A stretch of DNA of 64,000 nucleotides from Desulfopila aestuarii DSM 18488 (GCF_900143695.1 NZ_FRFE01000026.1:1-64000), one strand, 5' to 3'; positions 47,385 through 58,800 are shown, counted from the first letter of the stretch. A program made the numbers and translations. The notes: generated by a model not told the origin, from the sequence alone.

Positions 47385-49446
47385 CTGCGATACGCAGGCG
47401 TCACCCCGACCAGGGGGAAGACAATCCGAATCGCAAGGGCGTTGCTGGTAACGGCAGGGTCTGAAGGAAGCGATAGGAAGTAAGCGGTACATAGTGTAAA
47501 CGAACCTGATTCAGCGGTGCGGGAGGGTAAGCGTCCAAACTAGCGTGAAGCCCGATACCTGGTCAGTCCCGTAACGTGTTTGAGGATGCGATCGCTCACA
47601 GGGGGTTCGCCTTAACCGGGGAAGCCTTGTACCCCGCCCTCAGATGTCGAGGAGAGAGAGGCACAAGAGGCAACTCAAGGCCGATCGAAGAGGTGCAAGG
47701 TGGCAGATGAACCCGTAGTAGTGTTGAAGTTCTGGCCTGTGAAAGCTGGTAACAGTGTGGAGGGCAAAACCGGAACGACCCGGTACTCGAGTTTCTGGGG
47801 GCTGGTATGCGTCAAAAGCCGTATCAGTTGCGAAGGGGTGAAGTTCATTTAAAAGGGCCTTGAATGGCTGCATGTCCAGGGTGTTGAACACAAACTGTCC
47901 GACGGGACAGGGCACATTATCGGCGGTGTACCGTGACAGGGAGTCTGCTGATTTTGGCCGTTCATCGGAGTAGGGCTGGCAGATATCGTACATTGCCGGA
48001 AGGCTAGAAGGCGATGCCACCAGCGTGAAGATTCGAAATGATCTTGGAACCGGCAGCAGACGAGGATCCGCAGGACAGCGAGATGGCGAGGATCTGGTAT
48101 AGCCTATACGGGAGATTGCTTAGCAAAGGTGCACTGCGCGCGGCGTTTTTCAAGGTAAAGTCCGCGAATGGAGCTTCCGGTATAGACGGCCAGTCCGTCA
48201 GAGACTTTGCCGGCTCCCTCGATGCCGATCTGGACCTTCTCCTGACGGAACTGCGAGAGAAGAGCTACCGACCCCAACCGGTGCGGAGGGTGGAGATACC
48301 CAAGGCGAACGGCGGGGTCAGACTGCTCGGCATTCCCGCGGTCCGTGACCGTGTAGTGCAGCAGGCTCTGCTGGATATTCTTCAACCGATATTTGATCCT
48401 GACTTTCATCCATCAAGCTACGGCTATCGTCCCGGTCGGAGCTGCCACCAGGCGATCAGCAAGGCAACGATGCTCATACGCAAATATGAGAGGAAGTGGG
48501 TTGTGGATATGGACCTGTCGAAATGCTTTGACACGTTGGATCATGGCCTTATCCTTGGTTCAATAGCCAGGCGAATCAAGGACGGATCGATATTGGAGCT
48601 GTTACGGAAGGTATTGAAAAGCGGAGTGATGACGAATGAGGGGTGGCAGGCAAGCGAAGTCGGCAGTCCGCAAGGCGGAGTGATCAGCCCGCTGATAGCC
48701 AACATCTATCTTGATGCGTTTGACCAGTTCATGAAAGAGCGGGGTCACAGGATAGTTCGCTACGCCGATGATATCCTCATTCTCTGCAGATCGAAGAGTG
48801 CAGCCTGTAACGCACTTGGGCAGGCCAGCCGTTATCTTGAGGACGAGCTGCTTCTTACCGTGAACCGCGAAAAGACCCATATCTGCAATAGCTTGAAAGG
48901 TGTTACATTTCTTGGTGTATCGATTCATTCTACGTACACCCGGATTCAAGAGGCAAAGATATGGGTGTTCAAGGAGAAGGTGAGAGCTCTGACCAGGCGA
49001 AACGGGGGCAGGAATGTAGACGAAGTAATTGACGTTCTCAATCCTGTGCTCCGTGGTTTTGCCTTTTACTTCAGGATAGCAGACTGCAAGAAGGTGTTGC
49101 GGGATTTGTCGAGCTGGGTACGAAGAAGAATCCGGGCCATCCAGATGAAGCTCTGGAAGAGACCGGGGCGACTTCATCGCCGGCTTCGCCAGCTTGGCTA
49201 CAAGGGTGAGTTCATTGATATCAAGATGAATTCATGGGCGAATGCTGCCTGCCCCTTGGCTCACTATGCACTGCCGAACAGGTATCTCCACAAGGAGCTG
49301 TGGTTATTCGATCTATCTGCTGTTCAAACCGGGATTCTTGTTCCCGATAGGAATGTAAATGGACAGGAGCCGTATACGAGGCCCGTACGTACGGTTCTGT
49401 GAGAGGGATGAGGTGAGAGTAATTAGCTCACCTCACCCTACTCGAT
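47385..49446 (+). mobile_element. Group II intron with its reverse transcriptase
   Basis: The 5' part (from about 47385) is a non-coding structured RNA rich in short stems. A maturase gene lies inside. The 3' end has a typical domain V (49368-49401: gagccgtatacgag, then cgtacgtacggttct) and a domain VI stem (gatgaggtgag...ctcacctcacc) with an unpaired A region. The probable 3' splice site is after about 49446 (ctcgat). The 5' boundary is uncertain because the usual GUGYG is not clear; tgcgat at about 47387 is the nearest. The flanks are intergenic, so no gene is broken by it. Confidence 0.85.
48038..49402 (+). CDS. ltrA: Group II intron reverse transcriptase/maturase
   Basis: The 454-aa protein has the RT fingers/palm (ANGASGIDGQSVRDF, IPKANGGVRLLGIPAVRDRVVQQAL, YGYRPGRSCHQA), GSPQGGVISPLIANIYLD, and the YADD active site in RYADDILILCRS. 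A maturase domain follows (VLRGFAFYFRIADCKKVL, WVRRRIRAIQMKLWKRPGR). No HNH endonuclease domain is present, so retrohoming would use a nick-independent or replication-linked route. The reading frame ends (EPYTRPVRTVL) inside RNA domain V, so the C-terminus and the ribozyme core share sequence. Confidence 0.93.
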   Translation: MILEPAADEDPQDSEMARIWYSLYGRLLSKGALRAAFFKVKSANGASGIDGQSVRDFAGSLDADLDLLLTELREKSYRPQPVRRVEIPKANGGVRLLGIPAVRDRVVQQALLDILQPIFDPDFHPSSYGYRPGRSCHQAISKATMLIRKYERKWVVDMDLSKCFDTLDHGLILGSIARRIKDGSILELLRKVLKSGVMTNEGWQASEVGSPQGGVISPLIANIYLDAFDQFMKERGHRIVRYADDILILCRSKSAACNALGQASRYLEDELLLTVNREKTHICNSLKGVTFLGVSIHSTYTRIQEAKIWVFKEKVRALTRRNGGRNVDEVIDVLNPVLRGFAFYFRIADCKKVLRDLSSWVRRRIRAIQMKLWKRPGRLHRRLRQLGYKGEFIDIKMNSWANAACPLAHYALPNRYLHKELWLFDLSAVQTGILVPDRNVNGQEPYTRPVRTVL

Positions 49447-50319
49447 AGTTTCTGTTCTTTCCAGCGTAGCTTCTATTTTTTCCGCCTCCAACAGTGATGA
49501 ATAGTACTCTGTGCGAGAATGATAGCATGGGTAAGGTTAACCAGAGGCCCCCTACTATTACCCTGAAAAAATGCAATCTCACCTATCATAGTTTGATGGA
49601 TAAAATTGTTTTCCACCAGCTGCAATCTCGTCATTTTTTTGCGCAAAGAGGATAACGATTGACACCACAAAATGATACCCTGGTTAAGCTTTCTCTCATA
49701 TTTTCATGGAGAAATGTTCTGAAAATACTTAGCTGTAGCGGACCGCAATTATAAACACCCGGACCCGCAATCAACTTACTTCTGGGCCCACAATCAATGA
49801 AAATAAGAATAGGCCTCGATCCACATTAATCGAGAATATGACCGGCGACTCTTCTCTTAACCGTGGTCTTCATCATCTCGAACAGTATCTCTTTCTGCGC
49901 CTCCTCGTATGGCGGGTTAAGAAAATTGAGACTGTAAATCCTCCAATCTTCTTTGACCGAGCCAAAGTTTTTCAAGGACCGACGTGGTCCAAGGTTGGTG
50001 ATGGTGATGAATAGTCACGGTTACGGGCACCCTGAAAAACAGGTTTCTGCTCTGTGTGCCATTGCATCAGCAAGACAAATGCACTCCTAGCCCCAAATAA
50101 GGGAAAGAACTTTTCCGCAGTACGTTCGAATCTGCCGCCCCCACCCAGATTGATTAACTACTTATTTTACCAATAAATCATCTTCTTTTGTCACAAGGCC
50201 ATGCCACAGCTAGAGACCAAAAAAATGTTGTATTTGTCGAATATGTTATATACGATGATAATGGTGTAAATGTTTACGCATCGCTAACAATAAATTGTGA
50301 CACCCTGAGAACAACAAAG
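49447..50319 (-). pseudogene. Intergenic with a possible minus-strand gene tail
   Basis: On the minus strand a frame from about 50014 to 49827 reads ITITNLGPRRSLKNFG, SVKEDWRIYSLNFLNPPYEE and MMKTTVKRRVAGHILD before a TAA. It has no start codon in a sensible place and looks like the C-terminal remnant of a lost gene of unknown family. The rest of the 870 bp holds no supported gene. An open frame reaches from 50188 into the next gene but lacks a ribosome site. Confidence 0.35.
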
Positions 50320-50895
50320 ATGATCCAGGAAAGAGATTTTTATACAATCCCACAGGCAGCAAGGATTTGCGGTGTAGATCGAACCACCATGTGGAGCTGG
50401 GTGAAGTCTGGAAGCGTGGAGGCACTGGTGACACCGGGAGGGCACCATCGGATTTTACAGTGTGAAATAGACAAGCTCCTAAAAAAAGCACAGGCACTTC
50501 CTGAAAAGAAATCCAGAGCTAGAACGGTGTTGGTCGTGGATGATGAGCCTCTCGTCCTCAAAACCTTCACAAGACTTTTGAAACGTAAGAATTACCAGGT
50601 TGAGACCGCTTCGGATGGGTTCCAGGCAGGTATGAAGGTGGTGCAGTTGAAGCCTGACCTGGTGGTGTTGGATCTTTTTATGCCAGGTATTGATGGTTTT
50701 GAGGTGTGCCGCACTATCAAAACCAACCCAGAGCTAAAATCTATCTTGGTTATTGCCATGACAGGGCAAGACTCACCTGAGAATGAATCGCGTATTCTGG
50801 GCGAAGGGGCTGACTTTTATGTCACCAAAACGGCGAACTCCAGGCAGATATTGGATCTTATTGACTCATCCTTTGAGGTTAATGATGAATCTTGA
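50320..50895 (+). CDS. Excisionase-like HTH fused to a REC receiver domain
   Basis: From ATG 50320 the 191-aa product has a MerR/excisionase-type helix-turn-helix (FYTIPQAARICGVDRTTMWSWVKSG with the wing PGGHHRILQCE). A receiver domain follows: VLVVDDEPLVLKTF, phospho-acceptor Asp in VVLDLFMPGIDGFEV, and TKTANS where most receivers have KP. DNA-binding first and receiver second is the reverse of usual regulators. Its receiver is closely related to one in the 1,300-aa kinase at 55884. The gene overlaps the next kinase start by about 11 bp. The open frame to 50188 adds an unlikely leader. Confidence 0.82.
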   Translation: MIQERDFYTIPQAARICGVDRTTMWSWVKSGSVEALVTPGGHHRILQCEIDKLLKKAQALPEKKSRARTVLVVDDEPLVLKTFTRLLKRKNYQVETASDGFQAGMKVVQLKPDLVVLDLFMPGIDGFEVCRTIKTNPELKSILVIAMTGQDSPENESRILGEGADFYVTKTANSRQILDLIDSSFEVNDES

Positions 50896-53800
50896 GATAA
50901 TTGACGTAGATGAATGTCAATCTGGCAGGCTCTCTTCCCGCAGTAACGGGGAAAATTCAAACCGAGCTGTAATTGAGCAGAAAAATATCTGGTTTTCTCT
51001 TTTCTGGCTAGGAATACTGACATTTATTCTTTTGGCGGTATATTGGACGGACAGAAGCAATTATCTTCTTTTCCACTCATTCGCTGAGTTGGTCTCCATC
51101 AGCGTGGCATGGTCTGTGGGCCTGGTGGTATGGAACACTAGACAGTTTCTCTCTGATGACTCGCTTCCACTTCTTGGTATAGCCTATCTTTTTATAGGCG
51201 TTGTCGATCTGCTACATACCCTCGCATATAAAGGAATGGGGGTATTCCCGGAAGCCGGTGCGGACCTGCCAACTCAACTCTGGATTGCCGGGCGTTATCT
51301 TGAAAGCCTCAGTCTGTTGATGTTTGCCATTTTCATCGGCAGATCGCTCCGGATGAACGTCATATTGTCCGTTTATGTTGTTATCACCAGCTTAATGCTC
51401 TCGTCGATTTTCTACATTGGTGTATTTCCACACTGTTTTGTTGAGGGAACCGGGCTGACACCCTTTAAAAAGATCAGTGAATATTTCATCAGCTTGATTC
51501 TCGTTGTGTCGGCAGGCTTCTTGTGGCGAAAACGATCTGCTCTCAACCGAGTAGTCCTATGGCTAATGATGTTTTCCATCGGACTGACAGTTATAGCTGA
51601 GCTGGCGTTTACCTTTTACATTAGCGTATTTGGTCTTTCTAATCTGATCGGGCATTATTTCAAAATCATCTCAACTTGTCTAGTGTATCTGGCGTTGATA
51701 CAAAAAGGGCTCAGGCAACCGTATGCAACACTCTTTCGTAATCTGGCTCACTCTGAACAGAAATTCCGGGTTGCCTATGATCATAGTCCATTGATGATGG
51801 GGATAATATCTCAGGATAAAGGCACCTGGATAGATGTGAACATGGCCTTTGCAGAAGCGACAGGGTATGCGCGACAGGAAGTGATTGGGAGTACCACCGA
51901 GGGTATTCCTCTTTTTTCAAAAGAGGATATCCAACATATTCAACACCTTTGCCTGAACGGGGATAAAGGGGAAAATATTGAGATTCAACTGCACACAAAT
52001 AATGGCCACCAGCGAACAATCCTCCTGAATGGTGAAAAAATAGAAATCGACACCGTGCCTCACCTGCTCATAATGATGCAGGATATCACTGAGCAGAAGA
52101 AAACAGAGACCGAGCGGAAAATAAGTCTTGATCTGTTGAAGATTATCAACGAGCAGGCTGATGTGCATCAGCTTGTTCGTGATGTGTGCAGGAAGCTGGC
52201 GGAATGGGCGGATATGGAGGCAGTGGGAATTCGCCTGAAAGATGGGGAAGATTACCCGTATTATGAATGGTGTGGATTTCCTAATGCGTTTATTGAAGCT
52301 GAAAAGAGCTTGTGCTCAGTAGACTCCAGAGGAGATACAATCCGTGATGAGGCTGGTAATCCGGTGCTTGAATGTATGTGCGGCAACATCCTCCTGGGCC
52401 GATACAACCCTGAACTGCCATTTTTCACTGACAACGGCAGCTTCTTTACCAACAGTACGAGCGCACTGCTTGCCTCGACAAGTGAAAAGGACCGTCAAGC
52501 CAGAACCCGCAACCGCTGCCATGGAGAAGGCTATGAGTCGGTAGCTCTTATCCCTTTGCGTTTTGGTAATGAAGTCATAGGACTGCTGCAGCTGAACGAC
52601 AATCGTAAGGAAAGATTCTCCAAAGCATCGATTAAGTTTTTCGAGCAGCTGGCAGGTAATCTGGCGATTGCCCTCAAGGAGCGTAAAGACGTCGAGATAA
52701 TCGGCCAGGAGCGCTCTCTTATGAAATTAATCCTGTCTGCAGCTTCTCAAATTTTCATACTCAAAGATACCGAAGGCAGGTATCAGATGGTCAACCAGGC
52801 GTTCTGCCAGTACATCGGTAAGTCAGAGGATCAAATCATTGGCCAGAAGAATGATGAACTGTACCCGCCTGAGACAGCGAAGAGATTCAACCGGGAGGAC
52901 GAGGAAACCATAGCCAACGGAAAAACATTGACCTTTGACAGAAGGCACGGAGATGACTGGTTTCTTGTCACAAAGACTCCCGTCTATGGGGGCGATGAGG
53001 GGATAGTCGGCATATTGGTCTCAATGAAAAATATAAGCGATCGGAAGCGCACGGAAAAGTTGCTCAGCTCCCGTTTGCTGCTCAGTGAGTTTGCCAATAA
53101 CAATTCTCTAGAGGCACTCTTGCAAAAAACCCTGGATGAGGCGGAAATCCTGACCGACAGCAAGATCGGCTTCTTCCATCATATTTCGGAGCAGGAATCG
53201 CTGATAAGCCTTCAGCAGTGGTCTTCACAAACAAAAACAGGCATCTGCTCAGTTAACCTGACTGATCTTCATTACCCGGTGGAGCAGGCTGGCATTTGGG
53301 CGGACAGCATACGCCTTCGCAAGCCTCTGATATATAATGACTATGAAAATATATCCAATACAAGGGGGCTGCCGAAGGGGCATGTTCCTGTCACACGCAT
53401 TTTAACCGTTCCTGTTTTTTCAGGCGACACCATAGTGGCAATGCTCGGTGTCGGCAACAAGCAATTAGACTATAGCGAATGCGATATCGAACAGGTCAGC
53501 ACACTGGCAAATATGGCTTGGGATATCGTCACAAGAAAAAGAGCAGAAGAGTCACTCCAGAAATCGGCGAGAGAGGTCGAAAGGATGATGGATAATCTGC
53601 CCGGTATGGTATACCGCTGCGCCAACAATGAAGAGTGGATCTGGGAGTTCGTGAGTAACGGATCTCTGAGTCTCACGGGCTACGAACCAGAAGAGCTTAC
53701 TGGTAATAATGGAGGGTTCTACGCAGATCTGATTGAGCCTGAATATAGGCAGGATATATGGAACAAGGTCCAGTCTGCGGCAGCAGCAAATGCTCCTTAT

Positions 53801-55822
53801 GAGATTGAATACCCCATCCGACACAGGGACGGGACTGTCCGATGGCTATGGGAGAGGGGCCAGATGGTCAACCGTGACGGAAAACAGCCTTCTTGTTTTG
53901 AGGGGTTCATAGCTGACATAACAGATAAGAGAAAGATCAGGGAGCAGATTACTATGCAGGCCAGAGTACTGGCCCAGATTTCTGATAGTGTAACCATAAC
54001 TGAACTGAATGGAAATATCATTGATGTCAATGTGGCCCAGGCTCGTGCAATGAAGCGGTCGCGGGAGTGGTTCATTGGCAAGAACATATCAGTTTTTGAT
54101 CTGCCTCTAAAAACTAGCCCCTCCCAGGAAGAGATTCTCCAAAACACTATCGGCAAAGGTTCGTGGCACGGAGAAGTAGTTAACATCGCCTCAGATGGAA
54201 GTTTGCTATACCTTGATTTACGCACCAACGTAATCCAGGACGATAACGGTAAAGTAATTGCTTTGTGCGGTGTGGCGACAGACCTTACAAAAGCAAGGAA
54301 ACGCGAGGCAGAACTGCGCAGGCTGGTTTTGGCTATTGACCAGGCTGCTGAGATTATCATGATCACCGACGACAAAGGGCGAATCGAGTATGTCAACCCC
54401 AGCTTTTCTCTGGCGTCTGGATATTCAAAGGAAGAGATAATCGGAGAAAACCCGAGAATATTCAAGAGCGGGAAGCATGATGACCAATTTTACAACGAGA
54501 TGTGGGAAGACCTGAATGCGGGACGTATTTGGCAAGGACGAATAACAAACAAGAAGAAAGACGGCTCGCTGTATATCCAAGAGGGAACAATCAGTCCGGT
54601 AAAAGATGAAAAGGAAAGGATCGTAAACTTCGTCGCCGTGATGCGTGACATAACAGAGATGCTTGATATGGAAGATCGCTTTCTGCAAGCTCAGCGACTT
54701 GAGGCGATAGGCACGCTTGCCGGAGGAATTGCCCATGATTTTAACAATATACTTTTCCCAATAATAGGAGCTGCAGAGATTCTCCATGAAGATCTCCCCC
54801 AAGGAAGTTCGCTGCATAGTTACGTAACAGGGATAATGGATTCAGCTTTACGGGCAGCAGATCTGGTCAAACAGATTCTGACGTTCAGTCGTCAGGGTGA
54901 GCTCAAACTGAAGCCAGTGAAAGTTCAGATCATCGTCAAGGAGGTAGTCAAGCTTATGAGGGCAACACTGCCCAGCACCATTAATATTAGAGAAACCGTT
55001 CATAAAGAATGTCCACTGATTATGGCAGATGCTACCCAGATCCACCAGGTGGTCATGAATCTGGTTACTAACGCCTTCCATGCCATGGAAAAAAACGGGG
55101 GAAGACTCACCATTCTCCTCGATTCATTGCAGGTCAATGAGGATCTCGCAGACAGGTTGGAAGTGAAGGCGGGGCGTTACGTCTGTCTGACCGTAACCGA
55201 CACCGGCGAAGGGATTGACGAGAAGGCCCTTCCTCGCATCTTTGATCCATATTTTACCACCAAAGCTGAAGGAAAAGGGACCGGGCTGGGGTTGTCTGTG
55301 TCGCACGGTATCGTCAGAAAATTTGGGGGGGCCATTGATGTAGAGAGCAAAAAAGGTGGCGGCTCGACCTTCAGGGTTTATTTCCCAATTTCAAATTATG
55401 GTGAGCAGGCTTTACTGCAGTTCCCTGATGAAAAACTCCAGGGCGGCAGCGAGCGGATCTTGCTGGTCGATGATGAAGTTTCGATCGTCAAACTCGTCAA
55501 CTCAATGCTTACCAGACTTGGTTATCGCGTCACGTCCCGAACGTCCAGCATCGAGGCGCTTGAGTTGTACCTGGCAAATCCGCAGCAATATGATCTGGTT
55601 CTCACTGATCTTACCATGCCGAATATGACGGGAGAAAGGCTGGCCGCAGAAATCAAACGCGTGCGGCCAAGTTTACCCGTCGTTGTCTTTACCGGTTTCA
55701 GTGAGAAAATGGATGATGAAAAAAGCCAGCTTATGGGGGTAAACGGCTATCTGTTGAAGCCAGTTTTGAAAAAAGATCTGGCACAAATCCTGCGGCAAAT
55801 ACTTGACAGCCCGACGGGGTGA
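50885..55822 (+). CDS. Giant membrane hybrid histidine kinase (MASE3-PAS-GAF-PAS-GAF-PAS3-HK-REC)
   Basis: The ~1,645-aa protein starts with about eight membrane helices of MASE3 type (FHSFAELVSISVAWSVGLVVWN, DLLHTLAYKGMGVFP). It continues with PAS (~300-410), GAF (~425-600), PAS (~610-720), GAF (~730-880), and three PAS domains up to ~1,255. The kinase core has His1284 in GGIAHDFNN, NLVTNAFHAM, DTGEGID and GTGLGLSVSHGIV. A C-terminal receiver has the Asp in VLTDLTMPNMTGER. NtrB-like HxFNN kinases of this kind often act through an attached or separate receiver. I chose ATG 50885 (GAGG upstream, overlapping the previous stop) over the frame start at 50783. Confidence 0.9.
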   Translation: MNLEIIDVDECQSGRLSSRSNGENSNRAVIEQKNIWFSLFWLGILTFILLAVYWTDRSNYLLFHSFAELVSISVAWSVGLVVWNTRQFLSDDSLPLLGIAYLFIGVVDLLHTLAYKGMGVFPEAGADLPTQLWIAGRYLESLSLLMFAIFIGRSLRMNVILSVYVVITSLMLSSIFYIGVFPHCFVEGTGLTPFKKISEYFISLILVVSAGFLWRKRSALNRVVLWLMMFSIGLTVIAELAFTFYISVFGLSNLIGHYFKIISTCLVYLALIQKGLRQPYATLFRNLAHSEQKFRVAYDHSPLMMGIISQDKGTWIDVNMAFAEATGYARQEVIGSTTEGIPLFSKEDIQHIQHLCLNGDKGENIEIQLHTNNGHQRTILLNGEKIEIDTVPHLLIMMQDITEQKKTETERKISLDLLKIINEQADVHQLVRDVCRKLAEWADMEAVGIRLKDGEDYPYYEWCGFPNAFIEAEKSLCSVDSRGDTIRDEAGNPVLECMCGNILLGRYNPELPFFTDNGSFFTNSTSALLASTSEKDRQARTRNRCHGEGYESVALIPLRFGNEVIGLLQLNDNRKERFSKASIKFFEQLAGNLAIALKERKDVEIIGQERSLMKLILSAASQIFILKDTEGRYQMVNQAFCQYIGKSEDQIIGQKNDELYPPETAKRFNREDEETIANGKTLTFDRRHGDDWFLVTKTPVYGGDEGIVGILVSMKNISDRKRTEKLLSSRLLLSEFANNNSLEALLQKTLDEAEILTDSKIGFFHHISEQESLISLQQWSSQTKTGICSVNLTDLHYPVEQAGIWADSIRLRKPLIYNDYENISNTRGLPKGHVPVTRILTVPVFSGDTIVAMLGVGNKQLDYSECDIEQVSTLANMAWDIVTRKRAEESLQKSAREVERMMDNLPGMVYRCANNEEWIWEFVSNGSLSLTGYEPEELTGNNGGFYADLIEPEYRQDIWNKVQSAAAANAPYEIEYPIRHRDGTVRWLWERGQMVNRDGKQPSCFEGFIADITDKRKIREQITMQARVLAQISDSVTITELNGNIIDVNVAQARAMKRSREWFIGKNISVFDLPLKTSPSQEEILQNTIGKGSWHGEVVNIASDGSLLYLDLRTNVIQDDNGKVIALCGVATDLTKARKREAELRRLVLAIDQAAEIIMITDDKGRIEYVNPSFSLASGYSKEEIIGENPRIFKSGKHDDQFYNEMWEDLNAGRIWQGRITNKKKDGSLYIQEGTISPVKDEKERIVNFVAVMRDITEMLDMEDRFLQAQRLEAIGTLAGGIAHDFNNILFPIIGAAEILHEDLPQGSSLHSYVTGIMDSALRAADLVKQILTFSRQGELKLKPVKVQIIVKEVVKLMRATLPSTINIRETVHKECPLIMADATQIHQVVMNLVTNAFHAMEKNGGRLTILLDSLQVNEDLADRLEVKAGRYVCLTVTDTGEGIDEKALPRIFDPYFTTKAEGKGTGLGLSVSHGIVRKFGGAIDVESKKGGGSTFRVYFPISNYGEQALLQFPDEKLQGGSERILLVDDEVSIVKLVNSMLTRLGYRVTSRTSSIEALELYLANPQQYDLVLTDLTMPNMTGERLAAEIKRVRPSLPVVVFTGFSEKMDDEKSQLMGVNGYLLKPVLKKDLAQILRQILDSPTG

Positions 55823-55883
55823 GGGAATATACGCCAAGCTGAGCGAGATGAATAGATTTTAATAACAGACCGGATACTTCCCA

Positions 55884-58800
55884 ATGACCATATGCCATCT
55901 GCAGCGAGATAGCTCAGAAACCAGACATGCGATACTCATAGTCGACGATGAGGCAGATTTTATTGCAACATCACGACGTATGCTGAAAAACGAGCCCTAC
56001 AGGCTGATTACCGCCACCAGTGGGAAGGAGGCACTTGAACTTCTCCAAAAACACCGCATCGATCTCGTTGTCTGTGATTGCTTAATGCCGGAGATGGATG
56101 GTGTGACTCTGCTTTCCATAATTCAGAAAAGGTATGGCCGCATCATTACCGTAATGCTTACTGCCGCCGTTGATATCAACATTGCTGTAGAAGCAGTAAA
56201 CACTGCGGGGGTGTACAAGTTTTTCACCAAGCCGGTTGAATGGTGTGGATTTAAAATCATGCTCCGGAGGGCGCTGGAGTCACGAGACCTGCTAATAGAA
56301 AAAAAAAGCTTCGTAGCACTGCGCGAGAGGGCTGAACGACGTTTAAAAATAACGGAAAGCAAGATTGAAGCGATGAGCGAAGCGATCCACGATGCCATGA
56401 TTATGATCGACGATACATCGAAAATTTTGTTCTGGAATACCGCCGCTGAGAAAATGTTCGGGATAAGCGCAGATAAAGCTGCCGGTAAAGATATTCATGA
56501 GCTGTTGTTGCCAAGTAAAACAGAAAGAACACAAGTTCAAGTTAGGTTGAAACGCTTCAAAGACACAGGGGAAGGGCACATAATCGGAGGGGTTCATGAG
56601 TTCACTGCTGCCCGTTCGGATGGGACCACCTTCGCCGCAGAGGTTGCAGTATCGGCATTTCAGATAGAGAAACAGTGGTACTTAGTGGGCACAATTCGCG
56701 ACATCACCCGCAGGAAGCAGATAGAATCTCACATTCAAAGAACAAAACATGAGCTTCAACAGATTCTTGATACAGCTCAAGTCGGGATACTGGTTACACA
56801 TGAAGATAGTGTGATTTTGCAATGCAACGACATGGCAGCGCAGATGCTGGGGTTTACTTCCGCTCTTAAAATGAAAAGCTTGAGCTTGCTTGATCTGCTT
56901 ATGGAAAACGAAAAATGGGACACCTCTGTTGCGCAATTTCAAGAAGCCATCAAATACGGTCAGATTACGATGATGGAGGTGCCTCTGAGACACAGGACTG
57001 GCGATGTAGTCTGGTGCACAGTCTCTGCGAAAGCAGAAAGGACGGTTTTCTGTGGGGCGCATGAGCACAAAATTATCTGGACCATCAGTGATGTCTCTGA
57101 ACTTAGGAGGAATAAAGAAATAGCCGAAAATTGCACCAGGGTGCGTTCAGAGTTTCTTGCAAAGATGAGCCATGAAATTCGTACCCCTCTGACCACGATC
57201 ATGGGCTTTAACGGGCTGGTATTGCAGACAGAATTGACGGAACAACAATATAACTATCTAAGTAAATCCTCTGATGCCGCCGAGAGTCTATTGAACATTG
57301 TCAACGATATACTTGATTTTTCTAAAATAGATGCGGGTAAGCTGGATCTTGAGATTGTGCCTTTCAGGCTTGATGAGGTGCTTGGTAAGCTCAGCAATGT
57401 AATCTCTCTCAAAGCAGAAAGAAAAGGGCTGAAGATTATTTTTGAGATTGCACCTTCAATACCGGCCTCGTTAGTCGGTGATCCTTTACGGATCGGCCAG
57501 GTACTTCTTAATCTTGTCAACAATGCCATAAAGTTTACCGAAAAAGGGGAGATATCCATCGCGGCAACAACCCATATCTGTTCAGACCATGAAGTTTTAC
57601 TCGAGTTTTCAGTTAAGGATACTGGAATTGGTATGAACAGAGACCAATTGGAAAGACTTTTTAAACCATTTTTACAGGCTGACAATTCTACCTCCAGGAA
57701 ATATGGCGGCACCGGACTCGGACTGGCAATCTGTAAAAATCTGGTTCAGCTTATGGGGGGGGAAATATGGGCGGAAAGCCAGGAGGGAGTTGGCAGCATA
57801 TTTGCCTTCACGGTCCGACTTGGCTGCAACAACAAAAAATCACCTCATCGGTCTACGCCCAACGTCGATCTAAAAAGCTGCAGAGTTCTGGTGGTGGATG
57901 ACAATCCGGTCTGCCGAACCATCTTCACCAAGGCGTTTGCATTGTGGGGCGTTCAGGTAGAGACCGCCGGTTCCGGAAGAGAGGCCCTGGAGGTGTTGAA
58001 GAGCGCCTCGGTCAATGCCATCCCGTTTCGCTTCGTTATTCTCGATTGGAAAATGCATGACATTAGCGGCGTTGATACAATAAGAGCGATACAGAATGAT
58101 CCTGAGCTGCGGCCTAGGCCGAAGATTCTGGTGGCAACGGCATACGGGCTTGAGAATGTTAAGCAAGAGGCCAACGGGCTGTTGATTGACGGTTTTCTAG
58201 AAAAACCTGTGCAACAGCATGTTCTATATACAGCCTTCAAAGATCTGCTGTCCACAGAGTCTAAAGAAAAAAATGTACGATTGAGTGCCAATCTCCGCCG
58301 GAATAGCAGAATTCCTGCCAAACGAACAGTTCTCGTCGTCGATGACGAGCCCCTTGTCCGCGAAACCCTCAAGCGCAGGCTGAGACGTAATGGCTACAAT
58401 GTACATGAAGCTGCCGACGGCTTTGAAGCGGGAGTGAAGGTCTTGCAGCTCAAGCCAGACCTGGTAGTGCTGGATCTTGCTATGCAACCTATTGATGGTT
58501 TTGCTGTGTGCCGCTCCATCAGGAAAAACAATGAGCTGAACCTCACAAAAATTCTCGTTCTCACCGGTAATGACTCACCTGACAATAAATCCCGTGCAAA
58601 GCAGCTTGGCGCAGATGGATTTATAATGAAAACAGCTAATTCAGCTACCATCATGCGGTGTATAGAAGAACTTTTTCGAGAACATGACAAAGGAAAAAGT
58701 GGCCCCTGTCTCCTTTCCAGACCAGTATGTGGGCTGAGTGGCATTTCAATATTGGTTGTCGAAGATAATGACATAAACCAAGAATTAATAAAGGAGATAT

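Noticed and set aside
47640-48020. Minus-strand frame of 126 codons before the reverse transcriptase
   Set aside because: It lies within the structured RNA part of the group II intron and has no protein motif.
53797-54465. 222-codon minus-strand frame opposite the giant kinase
   Set aside because: It is a shadow of the PAS-domain coding sequence. No motif or ribosome site supports it.
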